From NCBI GenBank assembly GCA_022709425.1, contig JAKLIW010000008.1:62001-126000 (forward strand): 64,000 nt of DNA, in the 5' to 3' direction. Below are positions 49,507-61,591 of the stretch, piece after piece. The notes beneath the pieces are model-generated. The model had not been told where the DNA came from. It searched no databases and saw nothing but the letters and a program-made list of their open reading frames with translations. Within the stretch, counting starts at the first letter, position 1; each line of letters starts with the position of its first letter. The DNA is from a bacterium (GTDB taxonomy: Bacteria; UBP6; UBA1177; JAKLFG01). Made by a program: the position numbers and the translations under genes.

Positions 49507-50534
49507 AAGTACTTCAGCATAAATTGCTCGACCGATGAACTGACATCGGGCATCGCCACGCCATAGACCCCCTTCATCCCCAGTTCCAGTTCGGCGGCGT
49601 CATGGAGCGCCGACACGATGGTGCGGTTCTTGTAGCGGGCGAAGACCTCGGCGAAGTTATATTTCAGATAAAAGGCGTTGTTCGACTGGATGAGCGCCGG
49701 GATGTCGGCGTCCCGTTTCTTGCTCTGAAGCACGCGGCCGTCCAGAACGATGCGGAAATGTTTGAGCAGCAGGGTGATGATGACCGGGTGTATCTTCATC
49801 TCCCCCTCGGCCACCTTGAGATCGCGGTAGAGTTCGATCGCACGCATCTTGTCGCCCTTCACGAGGATATCCATGATGCGGAATATCTTCTCCTCGCCGA
49901 ACGACGAGAGGATGCCGTCGGCCTCGGCGAGCGTGATGCTTTTCTTCCCCCTGCTGTCGGCCCAGAGACGCAGTTTGGTCACTTCCGATTCGATGTAGAA
50001 AAGGTCGCTGTTCTCCTTGGCGATGAAGTGGGCGACGAGTTTCTGGTCGGGTTTCACCGGGCCGAACTGCGCCACGATGAAGGCCGAAAGTTCCGGCTTC
50101 TCGGGCGGAAAGAGTTCGTGGAAGAGCGTTTTATTCTTTGACAGTTCCTTGTAGAACTTGGTCCGTTTGTCCATGTCGTTGAAGAGGATGATGAAGAGAT
50201 TCGCCGGTTCGGGTTGGGCGATGGCCGTCTCGACGAGCTTCAGCGCCTTCTCTTGCTTCTTTTCCAACAGTTCCTCGGCGTAGTCGAGGATGACCACCTT
50301 GCGGCCGCCGAAAAAGCCGATCTCGCGCGACGATCCGACCGCCTCGCGGGTGTGCCCCGATTCGGCCGCGTCGAAGAGCGCCGCTTCGGCGCCGGTCGCC
50401 TGCGTCGCCGCCACGGCGCTCTTTTTTATCTCGCGGATAAGGAACCGTTCGGTCGAGTAGAATATCTGTACCCCGCCGTCGTTCTTGAAGTCGATGAAGT
50501 CGGTCGCCTGCGGCGGGAAACTAGCGGCTCTCAT
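49503..50534 (-). CDS. holA: DNA polymerase III subunit delta
   Basis: Clamp-loader delta subunit of 343 aa, the usual length. Segments FYSTERFLIREIKK, FFGGRKVVILDYAE, FNDMDKRTKFYKEL and the C-terminal LKYNFAEVFARYK fit HolA; sequence conservation in this family is low. I chose ATG 50534, which overlaps the DUF1016 stop by 14 bp. The longer frame antisense-shadows DUF1016. Last gene of the leuS operon, a common place for holA. Confidence 0.85.
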   Translation of the reverse strand: MRAASFPPQATDFIDFKNDGGVQIFYSTERFLIREIKKSAVAATQATGAEAALFDAAESGHTREAVGSSREIGFFGGRKVVILDYAEELLEKKQEKALKLVETAIAQPEPANLFIILFNDMDKRTKFYKELSKNKTLFHELFPPEKPELSAFIVAQFGPVKPDQKLVAHFIAKENSDLFYIESEVTKLRLWADSRGKKSITLAEADGILSSFGEEKIFRIMDILVKGDKMRAIELYRDLKVAEGEMKIHPVIITLLLKHFRIVLDGRVLQSKKRDADIPALIQSNNAFYLKYNFAEVFARYKNRTIVSALHDAAELELGMKGVYGVAMPDVSSSVEQFMLKYF

Positions 50535-51623
50535 ACCCGATCCCTCGTTCTCTGATGAAGAGTGCCTTCTGTTGCTCGATCTCTTCCCGCAATTCTTTTT
50601 CGGTCGGCAGATAGAGTTTGTATTTGGCGGCGAAAAGCCGCTTGTTTTCTCCCAACACCGAGTACTTGACCACGGTCGCATCTTTTTCGGTGCACAGGAT
50701 AATGCCGATTGTGGGGTTGTCGTCGGCGCCTTTGTATTTCTCCTCATACAGCCGAACATACATATCCATCTGACCGACATCCTGATGGGTCAGTTCGCCG
50801 GTCTTGAGGTCGATGAGCACAAAGCATTTGAGGATATAGTTATAGAAAACCAGATCGACAAAGAAATGTTTGCTTTCGGTGCTTATACGCTGTTGCCGGG
50901 CGACGAAGGCGAACCCTTTTCCCAGTTCAAGCATAAATGCCTGCAACTTGTCGATGATGGACTGTTCAAGTTCCGTTTCCCTGAAAGAGACGGCATCCTT
51001 CATGCCGAGGAACTCAAGCACATAAGGGTCTTTAATGAAATCGTGCGGTTCGGTGATAAGCGGCGCGAGTTTCTTCTTCGCCTCCGCCTTGACCGTTTTC
51101 TTGTCGCGACTCATGAGCAGCCGTTCGTAGTACAACGAATTGATCTGCCGTTCCAATGCGCGGGTGCTCCAGTTCTGTTCGGCTGCTTCCTGCATATACC
51201 AGTCGCGTGACTGTGTTTTTTCAATTCGCAGGAGCGTTCGATAATGGGTCCATGTCAATTCGTCACGCAGTGAGTGACGAATCTCTTCCCATGTCGTTGC
51301 CGCGAACAGCAAATAGAATTGTCGGAAATATTTGAGATTCGTAACATTGAAACCCTTGCCGAACTCTGCCGAAAGACGGGTGGCCAGATTTTCTAATAAA
51401 AGAGCGCCATATTTGGCTCGTCCTTTTCCCCTCTGTTCTTCTTCGACGATCATGCGGCCGATGTTCCAATAGGCTTCGACCATGACGAAATTGACGGCGC
51501 GGTATGCCTTACGGCGTGCTTCGTGAAGAACTGCGGCTATCGCCGGGTAGAGATCGTGTTGATTCGTTTTAGCGGTGGTTGGAGCGGTGTTCTTTTTTGG
51601 GGACTTTTTCGTTCTCGCCGCCA

Positions 51624-51624
<1 letters not shown>
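50521..51624 (-). CDS. DUF1016 (YhcG) PD-(D/E)xK nuclease family protein
   Basis: Protein of 367 aa. DUF1016 N-terminal helical domain (AVNFVMVEAYWNIGRMIVEEEQ, ELTWTHYRTLLRIEK) at about 25-190 and a C-terminal PD-(D/E)xK nuclease with the core HFFVDLVFYNYILKCFVLIDLKTGELTH (Asp, then Asp-x-Lys). The family is spread by transfer and linked to defence and mobile elements. Codons are more AT-rich than in leuS and holA. It sits between them with its start sharing one base with the leuS stop (TGATG), so it looks like an insertion that became translationally coupled. Confidence 0.88.
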
Positions 51625-54200
<2,576 letters not shown>

Positions 54201-54221
54201 GGGGATTGCCTCCTGTGATGT

Positions 54222-56660
54222 CTAGCGGAAGCGCTCGTCGATGAGCTTCTCGATGCGCTTCTTGAGTACGATCTTCGACTTGTCGTAGATGTCCTGAAGT
54301 TTCTCGCGTTCCCGCTTGCCGAACGGCAGGGAGCGGTCGAGGTTGGCCGTCAGGAAATTGAGCCCCTTTATCTCGTTGCCCGAACCGATGTAGAGTTCGG
54401 CCAGCAGCAGCGTTAGGTAGTTATGGTACATGAACGTGCCGGGGGAAAGATACCGTTCCCGCTCCAGCAGATACTTGACCCCGGCGATGGCCCGTTTCGT
54501 GTCGCCCTGATAGTAGGATATCTCGGCGGCGAAGATGAGCCCCGGCAGATAGTTCCGGTCGCATTCGAGCATCCCGTCGATCATCGCGAAGGTCTTGTTG
54601 GTGTTCCCGGCGCGGCGGAACGCCTCGGCCTTGAGGTATAAGAGCGGCGAGAAACATTTCAACTGACGGTCCGATTCCAACTTCTCCAGTTTTTCGCCCA
54701 CCTCGGCGGCGGTGTCGGCCGTCAGCCGGTCGTATTCGGTGCGGACAAGCCGCCAGAACGCGGTCGTGGCGAACTCCTCCTTCCCGGCGACCGCATCGGC
54801 CGCGTCGAAAAGGAAGTAGTGATTATAGAGGTCGTAGAGCCGTTCGCGCATCTCGCGCCGGTCGCGGTTGTCGATCAGCAGTTCGATGGCGCGCGTCACC
54901 AGCCCCGCCTGCAGATAGCGTTCGATGATCGCCAGCCGCTTGGCGGGTTCGGTGAACTTGTAGACCCGGTCGAGCACCGGGGAGGTTTCCGACTGGTTCC
55001 CCGCCTTGAGCAGGACCGTCAGATAAGAATTGAGCACCGGCGCCGATTCGGGATTCTTGTCGGCGAGCGCTTTGAGTTCCTGCGCGCTTTGGGGATCATG
55101 CCGCAGCAGGTAGCGCATCTCCGCTATCTTCGCCGCGCGGGCCGGATCGGTGTCGCCGTCCAACGTTTTTTCATAGAGTTCGAGCGCCTCTTCCAGATAG
55201 TTCTCCTTCTCGCAACATTCGGCCGCATCGATCATCATTGCGCGGTCGACGCTGTCGGGGAAGAACTGTTGGAGCTCCTTGAAGGCGAAATAACAGTTGC
55301 CGTAATCCCGGTCGCGATGGGCGGCCCGCATGACCATGCGCAGGTCCGATGCGTCACGGGCGTTCCCCTTCATCTCCTTGACGTAGAGCGCCATCCGTTT
55401 CGCCTCTTCGGTGCGACCGTTGTCCATGAACGAGAGGAGCGTATCGTTGCAGAAATATCTTCCGGGACAGCCGAGATAGAAACCTTCGCGCTCTAGTTCG
55501 GGACGCTGCGCTGCCTGACCGAGGGCGATATAGGCTTCCGACAGCAACGCCCGCTCCTCGCTGTCAACCCGCCAGCGGGAGAGCGTCTCGGTAAAGGTCC
55601 TGATCTGTTCTTCCGAAAGGAGGCGCGTCGAATCGGCGCCGGCGTCCTGCTTTTGGGCCTTCCGGGCGATCGCGGCGACGCGCAGTTTCTGCGCCAGTTC
55701 CACCATCGGGAATTCGGCGAGTATCGCGCCGGTCAATTTCAGCGACTCGTCATACTTCTCGCCGCGGTAAAGCAACAGTGCGTCATACCACGCGGCGCGA
55801 AGCCCGGCGCCGGTCACCGTGTCGCGCGGTTGCGGCGTGTAGGTCGCGAGTTCCTTTTTGTTCCCCGGCCACCCCGCAGCGAGCCGATGCCCCTTCGCGA
55901 GCGGCGATGAGGGATCGCGGCCGTCGATATAATTCATCAGGCCCACCATCGTTTCGTCCTTCTCCACCGTGAGGGTGAAGTAGAACCGCGCCTGCGTCAC
56001 GATCTCTTTACGATCCAGCATGGTGTAATCAAGCGCGGTGAACGCGGAGAGATAGAACAACGCCTTGCGCGGCGCGTCCTCGGTGGAGAACTGTTCCTCC
56101 ACGCGCCGCAGTTCTTCGCTACGCCGCTCGAAATCGGTATAGGTCAGCGGCCAGAGCGTCGCCTCCGGATCGGCGGTGAGCTTCTCGACGCCGCTGGTGG
56201 ACTCTCCGGCCAGAATCACCGCCAGCAGGATCAGCGCGATGACGGCGCCGACGGCGATCATGATGTTGCGCCGTCCGATGCGTTGATAGTGATCGCTCTC
56301 CTGCGACGGCATATCGGGAAGGCGTATCTGACGCAGTTCCTTGGGCGCCGCCGCGCCGTCGGGCGCGACCTCGGCCGAATCGGCCTCTTCCAGTTTCTTC
56401 TTCGCGCGGAAATGGTTCGGGTTGACTGCCAGCACCGCTTGGAAACGCTGTATCGCCTCGGCCTTGCGCCCGAGCGTGAGGAGCGCCGCGCCGACATAAA
56501 AATCGAGTTCGGGGGTCGACCCGCCCTGCCACGAACCGGCCGTATCGATGATGGTGCGGCACTCGTTCTCCTTGTAGGCCTGTTCGAGATATTCGATCAG
56601 CGACGCCAGATCGGGCTGTTTCTCGTATTGTTGCCGTAGCGCGTCGAGCCGCTTGGTCAT
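54222..56660 (-). CDS. Membrane-anchored TPR-repeat protein
   Basis: Protein of 812 aa with N-terminal TPR units (DFYVGAALLTLGRKAEAIQRFQAVLAVNPNHFRAKKKL), one TM helix at about 132-152 (IMIAVGAVIALILLAVILAG), then a long periplasmic helical-repeat region to the end. No enzymatic motif. It resembles scaffold proteins of myxobacterial style. ATG 56660 overlaps the acyltransferase stop by 4 bp (ATGA), and leuS follows 21 bp later. Confidence 0.72.
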   Translation of the reverse strand: MTKRLDALRQQYEKQPDLASLIEYLEQAYKENECRTIIDTAGSWQGGSTPELDFYVGAALLTLGRKAEAIQRFQAVLAVNPNHFRAKKKLEEADSAEVAPDGAAAPKELRQIRLPDMPSQESDHYQRIGRRNIMIAVGAVIALILLAVILAGESTSGVEKLTADPEATLWPLTYTDFERRSEELRRVEEQFSTEDAPRKALFYLSAFTALDYTMLDRKEIVTQARFYFTLTVEKDETMVGLMNYIDGRDPSSPLAKGHRLAAGWPGNKKELATYTPQPRDTVTGAGLRAAWYDALLLYRGEKYDESLKLTGAILAEFPMVELAQKLRVAAIARKAQKQDAGADSTRLLSEEQIRTFTETLSRWRVDSEERALLSEAYIALGQAAQRPELEREGFYLGCPGRYFCNDTLLSFMDNGRTEEAKRMALYVKEMKGNARDASDLRMVMRAAHRDRDYGNCYFAFKELQQFFPDSVDRAMMIDAAECCEKENYLEEALELYEKTLDGDTDPARAAKIAEMRYLLRHDPQSAQELKALADKNPESAPVLNSYLTVLLKAGNQSETSPVLDRVYKFTEPAKRLAIIERYLQAGLVTRAIELLIDNRDRREMRERLYDLYNHYFLFDAADAVAGKEEFATTAFWRLVRTEYDRLTADTAAEVGEKLEKLESDRQLKCFSPLLYLKAEAFRRAGNTNKTFAMIDGMLECDRNYLPGLIFAAEISYYQGDTKRAIAGVKYLLERERYLSPGTFMYHNYLTLLLAELYIGSGNEIKGLNFLTANLDRSLPFGKREREKLQDIYDKSKIVLKKRIEKLIDERFR

Positions 56661-57574
56661 CCATTCTCCTGCGCGTAGTGACCTCTCCGCTCCGGCGGCA
56701 TAGTGGCGGCCACCGCGCGGCCGAAGTGATCCATGATATCGGGCTTCGCCTGATCGGTGGTGCCGTAGCGGGCGTGCATATCGCTCATCAGTATCGGTTC
56801 GCCCACCGTCACATCGACGCGGGCGTAGTGGAGCGTGCTGTGGTTGATGGGGAGGAGCACATTGCCGCCGATGATCGACGCCGGGACCACCACCGCGTTC
56901 CCCGCCGCCTCGATGAGCTTGATGACCCCCGGCAGGAACCGGTTCAGGTTCCCGGTGCGGCTACGGCCCCCTTCGGGGAAGATCAGGAGCACCTTCACCT
57001 GCTCATGGATATCGCCCATCACCTTCTTGGCGGCGCGCGCTATCTCGCGGATGGAGAGCGTCGCCTCCTGCGTGGCGACCGTCAGCGACTGCGCGATGAG
57101 CAGACTGTTGAATTGGAGCGACGAGAACGCCTTGAACCGCTGGTTGTAGACCTTCGGCCCCACCACCACCGAGAAATCGTCGCCGAACCCCTTGGCGATG
57201 AGCGTGGGCTGCAGCAGGGTCGCCAGCAGATTGGCGTCGGCGTAACTCAGATGGTTGGTAAGCAGTACCAGCCGATCGGCTTTTCCCGCCTTGATCATGT
57301 CGAGTCCTTTTTCAAGGTTCCCGAGCCCCCCGAGCACCGGATCGGTGATGACATAGAGGACATTCTTGAGGATGCGCCGCGCGAAGGGGGCGTAGGGGTG
57401 GAAGCCCCATTCCTTGCCGACGGTGCGGTACTTGTCGAGGAAATCCTCCAGTTCGTCCACGGCGGTTTCGTATGCGGTCTGTTCGATGACCGGCCATATC
57501 TTGCTCGGGACGGTACTTTCCCAATCGGGGAACAGCGATCTCAGTTCGGAAATAACGATGTCGATAGTGGCCAT
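56657..57574 (-). CDS. PlsC-like 1-acyl-glycerol-phosphate acyltransferase
   Basis: Membrane-associated acyltransferase of 305 aa. The catalytic HX4D is His108-Asp113 (NHLSYAD), with a second motif FPEGGRSRTG and the VVPASI block, as in PlsC/GPAT enzymes that acylate lysophosphatidate. The N-terminal 100 residues are longer than in minimal PlsC, so plsB-like or other acceptors are possible. First gene of the operon with the TPR protein, leuS, DUF1016 and holA; promoter at 57610-57638. Confidence 0.85.
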   Translation of the reverse strand: MATIDIVISELRSLFPDWESTVPSKIWPVIEQTAYETAVDELEDFLDKYRTVGKEWGFHPYAPFARRILKNVLYVITDPVLGGLGNLEKGLDMIKAGKADRLVLLTNHLSYADANLLATLLQPTLIAKGFGDDFSVVVGPKVYNQRFKAFSSLQFNSLLIAQSLTVATQEATLSIREIARAAKKVMGDIHEQVKVLLIFPEGGRSRTGNLNRFLPGVIKLIEAAGNAVVVPASIIGGNVLLPINHSTLHYARVDVTVGEPILMSDMHARYGTTDQAKPDIMDHFGRAVAATMPPERRGHYAQENG

Positions 57575-57609
57575 GTGCGCTCCTCGGATACGCGAATAAG
57601 TGCAGGGCA

Positions 57610-57638
57610 GTTATAGTAAAATAGGTCTGCGAAATCAA
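57610..57638 (-). promoter_or_regulatory. sigma70-type promoter of the acyltransferase-leuS-holA operon
   Basis: Minus strand TTGATT (57638-57633), 17-bp spacer, TATAAC (57615-57610), 36 bp before the ATG at 57574. Confidence 0.65.
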
Positions 57639-57678
57639 GTTAAGAGGAAGAATTCGCGCGCGAGTGATAAAATTTAGG

Positions 57679-57706
57679 TTGACAAACGGCAAGCGCAACA
57701 TATACT
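57679..57706 (+). promoter_or_regulatory. Promoter of the initiator tRNA gene
   Basis: TTGACA, 16-bp spacer, TATACT, 25 bp before the mature 5' end of the tRNA. Near-consensus in both boxes, as expected for a stable RNA gene. Confidence 0.75.
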
Positions 57707-57731
57707 GGCCCTGCTTTCGCGCTTCCGAGGT

Positions 57732-57807
<76 letters not shown>

Positions 57808-57842
57808 TTTTTTTCATCTACAGGTTTTTAGGGATATAAAAA

Positions 57843-58319
57843 ATGGCGAAAAAACTTTCGACGTTCGGCAGCGGGCCGCTGATATTTCTCTGGGTGCTGC
57901 CGTATCTGCTGGCGGCGGGCTGGATCGACCGACTTTATCCCGCGCTCTTCTCGGTGAACGCGATCCCGTTCGATGCGGCGCGCTACGGGGCGCTCATTCT
58001 CGCGGCGGCGGGGGCGTTCTTCTACAGCATGACGATACGGCGGCTTCTGCGCGGTCTGCGCGAGACGCGGCTCATCACCGACGGGCCGTACGGGTGGTCG
58101 CGCAATCCGCTCTATGCGGCGTTCTTTGTTTTCTTCATCCCGGCGATAGCGTTGGCGATGCGGTCGTGGCTGGTGCTGACGACCTGCGTGGTGTTCTACG
58201 GCGCGTTCCGGGTCACCATCGGGCGCGAGGAGAAGGAGATGACCGAACATTTCGGCGATGAGTACCGCCGCTACTGCGCGCGGACCAGCCTGCTCTTTCC
58301 GTTGCCGCCGAAAAAATAA
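57843..58319 (+). CDS. ICMT/PEMT-like membrane methyltransferase
   Basis: Membrane protein of 158 aa with about four TM segments. The conserved core GPYGWSRNPLYAAFFVFF, then EEKEMTEHFGDEYRRYC, matches the isoprenylcysteine carboxyl methyltransferase/phospholipid methyltransferase family (SAM-dependent, C-terminal). The substrate in bacteria is generally unknown. Followed by a terminator. Confidence 0.85.
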   Translation: MAKKLSTFGSGPLIFLWVLPYLLAAGWIDRLYPALFSVNAIPFDAARYGALILAAAGAFFYSMTIRRLLRGLRETRLITDGPYGWSRNPLYAAFFVFFIPAIALAMRSWLVLTTCVVFYGAFRVTIGREEKEMTEHFGDEYRRYCARTSLLFPLPPKK

Positions 58320-58396
58320 ATCTTTCAGACCACTCGCTACGTCACGCCGCCTCCGCCAGAATGTGCATTTCCGCTTTCATCGAAAGAATCGCCCAT

Positions 58397-58419
58397 GTGT
58401 GCGAAATCGCACGCTTTTT
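58397..58419 (+). terminator. Rho-independent terminator after the ICMT-like gene
   Basis: Stem GTGTGCG/CGCACGC (7 bp with one G-U) around the loop aaat, then five T. It ends the unit starting at the tRNA or the methyltransferase. Confidence 0.7.
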
Positions 58420-58432
58420 ATTTCATGAATAA

Positions 58433-58461
58433 TTGTAAAAAGAAGTTTATTGAGATATCTT
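58433..58461 (+). promoter_or_regulatory. sigma70-type promoter for the 58510 lipoprotein
   Basis: TTGTAA, 17-bp spacer, TATCTT, 48 bp before the ATG at 58510, with an A/T-rich surround. Confidence 0.55.
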
Positions 58462-58509
58462 CCTTTGTTTTTTCGATCCATACATATTAGGAAACCTAGG
58501 GAGGAGAAC

Positions 58510-59817
58510 ATGATCCTTGCGACCAGAACGCTGTTCATCACGATTGTCGCCGCTGTGCTTTTGTTGAGCGCCTGCGAGAGCGGCACCACGAAACCGAAGA
58601 AGGATGATGTTGCGCCGAACGATACCGATGCGGTGATCTCCGATGGCGACGATCTGCTCACCGACGGCATCGTGACTGACGACGCGACCGACGACGTGAC
58701 CGACGACGTGACCGACGACGCGACCGATGACGCGACTGACGACACGACCGACGATGCGACCGACGACGCGACCGACGACGCGACCGACGATGCGACCGAC
58801 GACGCGACTGACGACGCGACTGACGACGCGACTGACGACGCGACCGACGACACGGTGACCGACGACACGGTGACCGACGACGCGGTGACCGATGGCATAG
58901 TGACCGATGATGCCGCTGCCGACAACGATGTGGTCAGTGCTGAGAAGTTCTGCGATGTGGTTTACCGTTTCTACGACGGCTCGACGCCGCTGGGCCGCTT
59001 CCACAACGTGAAGACCGGCACCGGTTCGCGCAATACGATGGAGAACGCGGGCATCAACGGCTCATCGAGCACTCAGTCGGGCCCCTTCAATTCGACCTCC
59101 GAATGGCCCGGTGGTTTTGTTCGTCTCCGTTTCACCGCCAATGAGGCGGGCGACGCCCCCGCCGTCGACCCGGTCGTGCAGTTGGTCGAATATTATATGC
59201 CGATAGAGTTTGTCGTTTCGACATCGGGGACCAATGTGACCACCAATGTCGACCACTCGCTGGGGCTTCTCGCGCTGACCGATTCGGGCTGTCTGCTCAA
59301 CGCCGATCTCTGTCTGCCGGAGAACGACTCCCTCTCGCTCGACCGTCAGTGCGTTGGGGTCGCGATCGGTCAGGTCACCGGCACCACCGCCGCGTGGGAC
59401 GACTGCGATGTTCCCGACTATCCCGGCGCCCACACCAGCACCTCCAGCACCCCCAATAACGACCGGATGAATTGGACCTCGACCGCGGCACAGGTGAGCG
59501 GCGACGCACTCGACAGCCCCGGCTGTGGCCACAACATGTCGAGCATCGGCAATGTCACCTGCACCGGCACCTTCTGCTGGGCGGTTCCCTCCGGGACACT
59601 GGGTGTGCAGAATAATACATGGGATCAGGTCCTGCCCTCCTTCACCTTCAGCGGCACGACCTACCAGAGCGCCCGCGTGACGATCCCCGAATTCATCATC
59701 CCCGATGAGATGGACGATGTCTACAGCGGCGTCCATGTGAATGTGGGCGACGGATCGGCGGTGGCCGCGCATATGGAGTGCGGGACGCTCGCCGATATCA
59801 CCTGCGACGAAAACTGA
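58510..59817 (+). CDS. Lipoprotein with tandem TDDA linker
   Basis: Protein of 435 aa. Lipobox LLLSAC. Residues about 30-140 are a linker made largely of Thr-Asp-Asp-Ala/Val units from a 12-bp tandem repeat. The rest is a beta-rich domain with several Cys pairs (NADLCLPEN, CDVPDYPG, CTGTFC) and no recognised family. Strong SD (GGAGGAG). The linker probably lifts the C-terminal domain from the membrane. First of a run of similarly built lipoproteins. Confidence 0.75.
   Translation: MILATRTLFITIVAAVLLLSACESGTTKPKKDDVAPNDTDAVISDGDDLLTDGIVTDDATDDVTDDVTDDATDDATDDTTDDATDDATDDATDDATDDATDDATDDATDDATDDTVTDDTVTDDAVTDGIVTDDAAADNDVVSAEKFCDVVYRFYDGSTPLGRFHNVKTGTGSRNTMENAGINGSSSTQSGPFNSTSEWPGGFVRLRFTANEAGDAPAVDPVVQLVEYYMPIEFVVSTSGTNVTTNVDHSLGLLALTDSGCLLNADLCLPENDSLSLDRQCVGVAIGQVTGTTAAWDDCDVPDYPGAHTSTSSTPNNDRMNWTSTAAQVSGDALDSPGCGHNMSSIGNVTCTGTFCWAVPSGTLGVQNNTWDQVLPSFTFSGTTYQSARVTIPEFIIPDEMDDVYSGVHVNVGDGSAVAAHMECGTLADITCDEN
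58681..58848 (+). repeat. 12-bp tandem repeat in a lipoprotein gene
   Basis: Fourteen consecutive copies of gacgcgaccgac with few, mostly synonymous third-base changes, then three 15-bp variants (gacacggtgaccgac type). Each unit encodes Asp-Asp-Ala/Val-Thr. Such arrays change copy number by slipped strand pairing without changing frame. Confidence 0.9.
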
Positions 59818-59852
59818 ACTAACCTCGCTACTGTCGATCGCGTAAAAATAAT

Positions 59853-59881
59853 TTGAAAACAAAATCGATTCTGGGTATGGT
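59853..59881 (+). promoter_or_regulatory. sigma70-type promoter for the 59936 lipoprotein
   Basis: TTGAAA, 17-bp spacer, TATGGT, 54 bp before the ATG at 59936. Confidence 0.5.
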
Positions 59882-59935
59882 CGCTCGTATTCGCTCGCTA
59901 CCGTATGACCATTAACCATTGTGGAGGAGGGATCC

Positions 59936-60223
59936 ATGAGATCGTTGTTCCTGCTGATCGTCGTCGCCTTGTTCTTCACTGCGTGCAGTGTCACCGGCAC
60001 CAATCTCAAGTATCATGCCTACAACACGGCCGACTCGTCGTTCTGGGTGACCGAGATCATCGATTCGCAGAGGGATTTCGTGAACGACAAGGTCATTTTC
60101 TGGCGGTGTCAGAATTATGCCGAGGGTCCTACCTGTGTGCAGGCGAAGTTGGTCACTTGCAAGAATCCGGCGGAATGTGAACTTGAAGTTTCAAGGATCG
60201 ATTCGCGCAGTAAGTCGGACTAG
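59936..60223 (+). CDS. Small lipoprotein of unknown function
   Basis: Protein of 95 aa: signal peptide with lipobox LFFTAC, then about 75 residues with two Cys pairs (RCQNYAEGPTC, CKNPAEC). It lacks the Asp-rich linker of its neighbours. Strong SD (GGAGGAGG). No family recognised. Confidence 0.65.
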   Translation: MRSLFLLIVVALFFTACSVTGTNLKYHAYNTADSSFWVTEIIDSQRDFVNDKVIFWRCQNYAEGPTCVQAKLVTCKNPAECELEVSRIDSRSKSD

Positions 60224-60424
60224 CCTTCCCGCGGTGTAGTTTCCGTCAAGACTTTCTCCGAAATCAGAGAGCGTTCTTCCCACCCCTACCGGCCGAATTT
60301 GCGACCGTTTCGCTATACATAACGCCGCCGCAAAACTTTACTCCGCCTAAGCTGGTCTGTTAGAGGGTCTTGAGATCATGACCGAGGTGTCCGATGAACC
60401 GCTCAGTTTTTCAGGGAGGATCGT

Positions 60425-61288
60425 ATGCGGATGGGTAGGGCGTTCCTGTTCACGGTATCGTTGCTTTCACTCTTGAGTTTTTCTGGATGCCAGAACAGCA
60501 CCGCAAGAACAACACCCTCTGCCGGCGATACGGATGCCACGGGACCGGTTGATGCAGATAGGGTCGTTGCGGAAGATGATCTGAAGACAGATGATCCGAA
60601 TAGCGCTGATGACCCTAGCGCGGAACAGGACATTTTCGATGACGACCTTGCCGGAGACCCCGATCAGGACCTTTCTTCCGATGAGGTGCTGTCTGATATC
60701 GATACGCCGGTCACCCCCACCGGTTGCTCTTCCGATCCGCAGTGTTATCCCGGGATCTGCGACGGAGCAACCGGGACCTGCGCGGGCCGGTGTACCCAGG
60801 ATGCTGATTGTACCGCAGATCAACAGACCTGCAATACTGCGTTGGGCCGTTGTGTGTCTACTGCCTGCGGCCAGTGCATGTCGGGAGAATGTTGTCTTCT
60901 TAATGACGCCAATCGCTATGTCTGTCTCGACCGGAACGTCTGTTCAAATATATGCGGCCCGGGGTCATGTCCGCAGGGATATGTCTGCAGTGAAAAGACC
61001 GATGCCTGCATACTTGCCAGCGCCACCTGCGGGAACAGCGTTGTCGATCCGGGGGAGGCCTGTGAACTTGGTCAGCAGTATGACTGCAAGGAATTTTACG
61101 GCGCGGGACTGGAGGGTGTCGCTTATTGCGCAACGGACTGCCTTTCTTTTGATCAAGCGACCTGTACGCGCTCGGACTGTCCGCTGTCGGGCGAAACCTG
61201 CATCCCGTTCATTAAGGAGTGCTGTCCCGGACCGTATCTCTGTATGCGTGCAGGCGACGGCTCTTTTGAATGTACCCCTACGAAGTGA
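60425..61288 (+). CDS. Cys-rich lipoprotein with Asp-rich linker
   Basis: Protein of 287 aa. Lipobox LSFSGC; Asp-rich linker at about 30-100; then 20 or more Cys in short repeats (CYPGICDGATGTCAGRCTQDADC, CGQCMSGECC, CPLSGETC) like disulfide-bonded myxobacterial surface proteins. SD GGGAGG. The upstream gap (60224-60424) shows no further gene and no clear promoter. Confidence 0.75.
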   Translation: MRMGRAFLFTVSLLSLLSFSGCQNSTARTTPSAGDTDATGPVDADRVVAEDDLKTDDPNSADDPSAEQDIFDDDLAGDPDQDLSSDEVLSDIDTPVTPTGCSSDPQCYPGICDGATGTCAGRCTQDADCTADQQTCNTALGRCVSTACGQCMSGECCLLNDANRYVCLDRNVCSNICGPGSCPQGYVCSEKTDACILASATCGNSVVDPGEACELGQQYDCKEFYGAGLEGVAYCATDCLSFDQATCTRSDCPLSGETCIPFIKECCPGPYLCMRAGDGSFECTPTK

Positions 61289-61591
61289 TCGTATCTAGGG
61301 AAGGAAGATCGTGGCCACACTATTATATATGTATCGTTTTCGCTAAAAAATTTATTTTAATACAGGCGCTTAAATTTCTGGACATCCTTCCCGACACCCA
61401 CTATAGATAATTGCCCGCTGGTACGGAGCCAACCCCTCCCACCCCCAGACAAAGTATCAGCGGGTCCTTCTTTCTGATACAAGAAAAATCGGGTTGACGG
61501 CCTTGGTGATGCTGATGTTTCCCGTTGTATTGCAATTGGAAGGGATATGGTGTATCTTGTTCTGCGGTTATTTTCAAAGGGAGCATACCCG
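61289..61591. other. Gene-free stretch before the DUF1566/FN3 lipoprotein
   Basis: 303 bp without a credible gene, AT-rich in its first third. It contains an inverted repeat GTATCAG/CTGATAC at about 61455-61481 (no T-run) and, near its end, the promoter listed at 61530-61558. Confidence 0.5.
61530..61558 (+). promoter_or_regulatory. sigma70-type promoter for the 61592 gene
   Basis: TTGCAA, 17-bp spacer, TATCTT, 33 bp before the ATG at 61592. It overlaps an in-frame upstream GTG/ATG region, which supports the ATG at 61592. Confidence 0.55.

Noticed and set aside
58681..58848. CRISPR array.
   Set aside because: The 12-bp units follow each other without spacers and are in frame in a lipoprotein gene.
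58377..59004. Minus-strand frames made of Ser-Ser-Val or Val-Gly-Arg repeats opposite the lipoprotein stalk.
   Set aside because: They are the antisense reading of the 12-bp tandem repeat; no SD and no domain.
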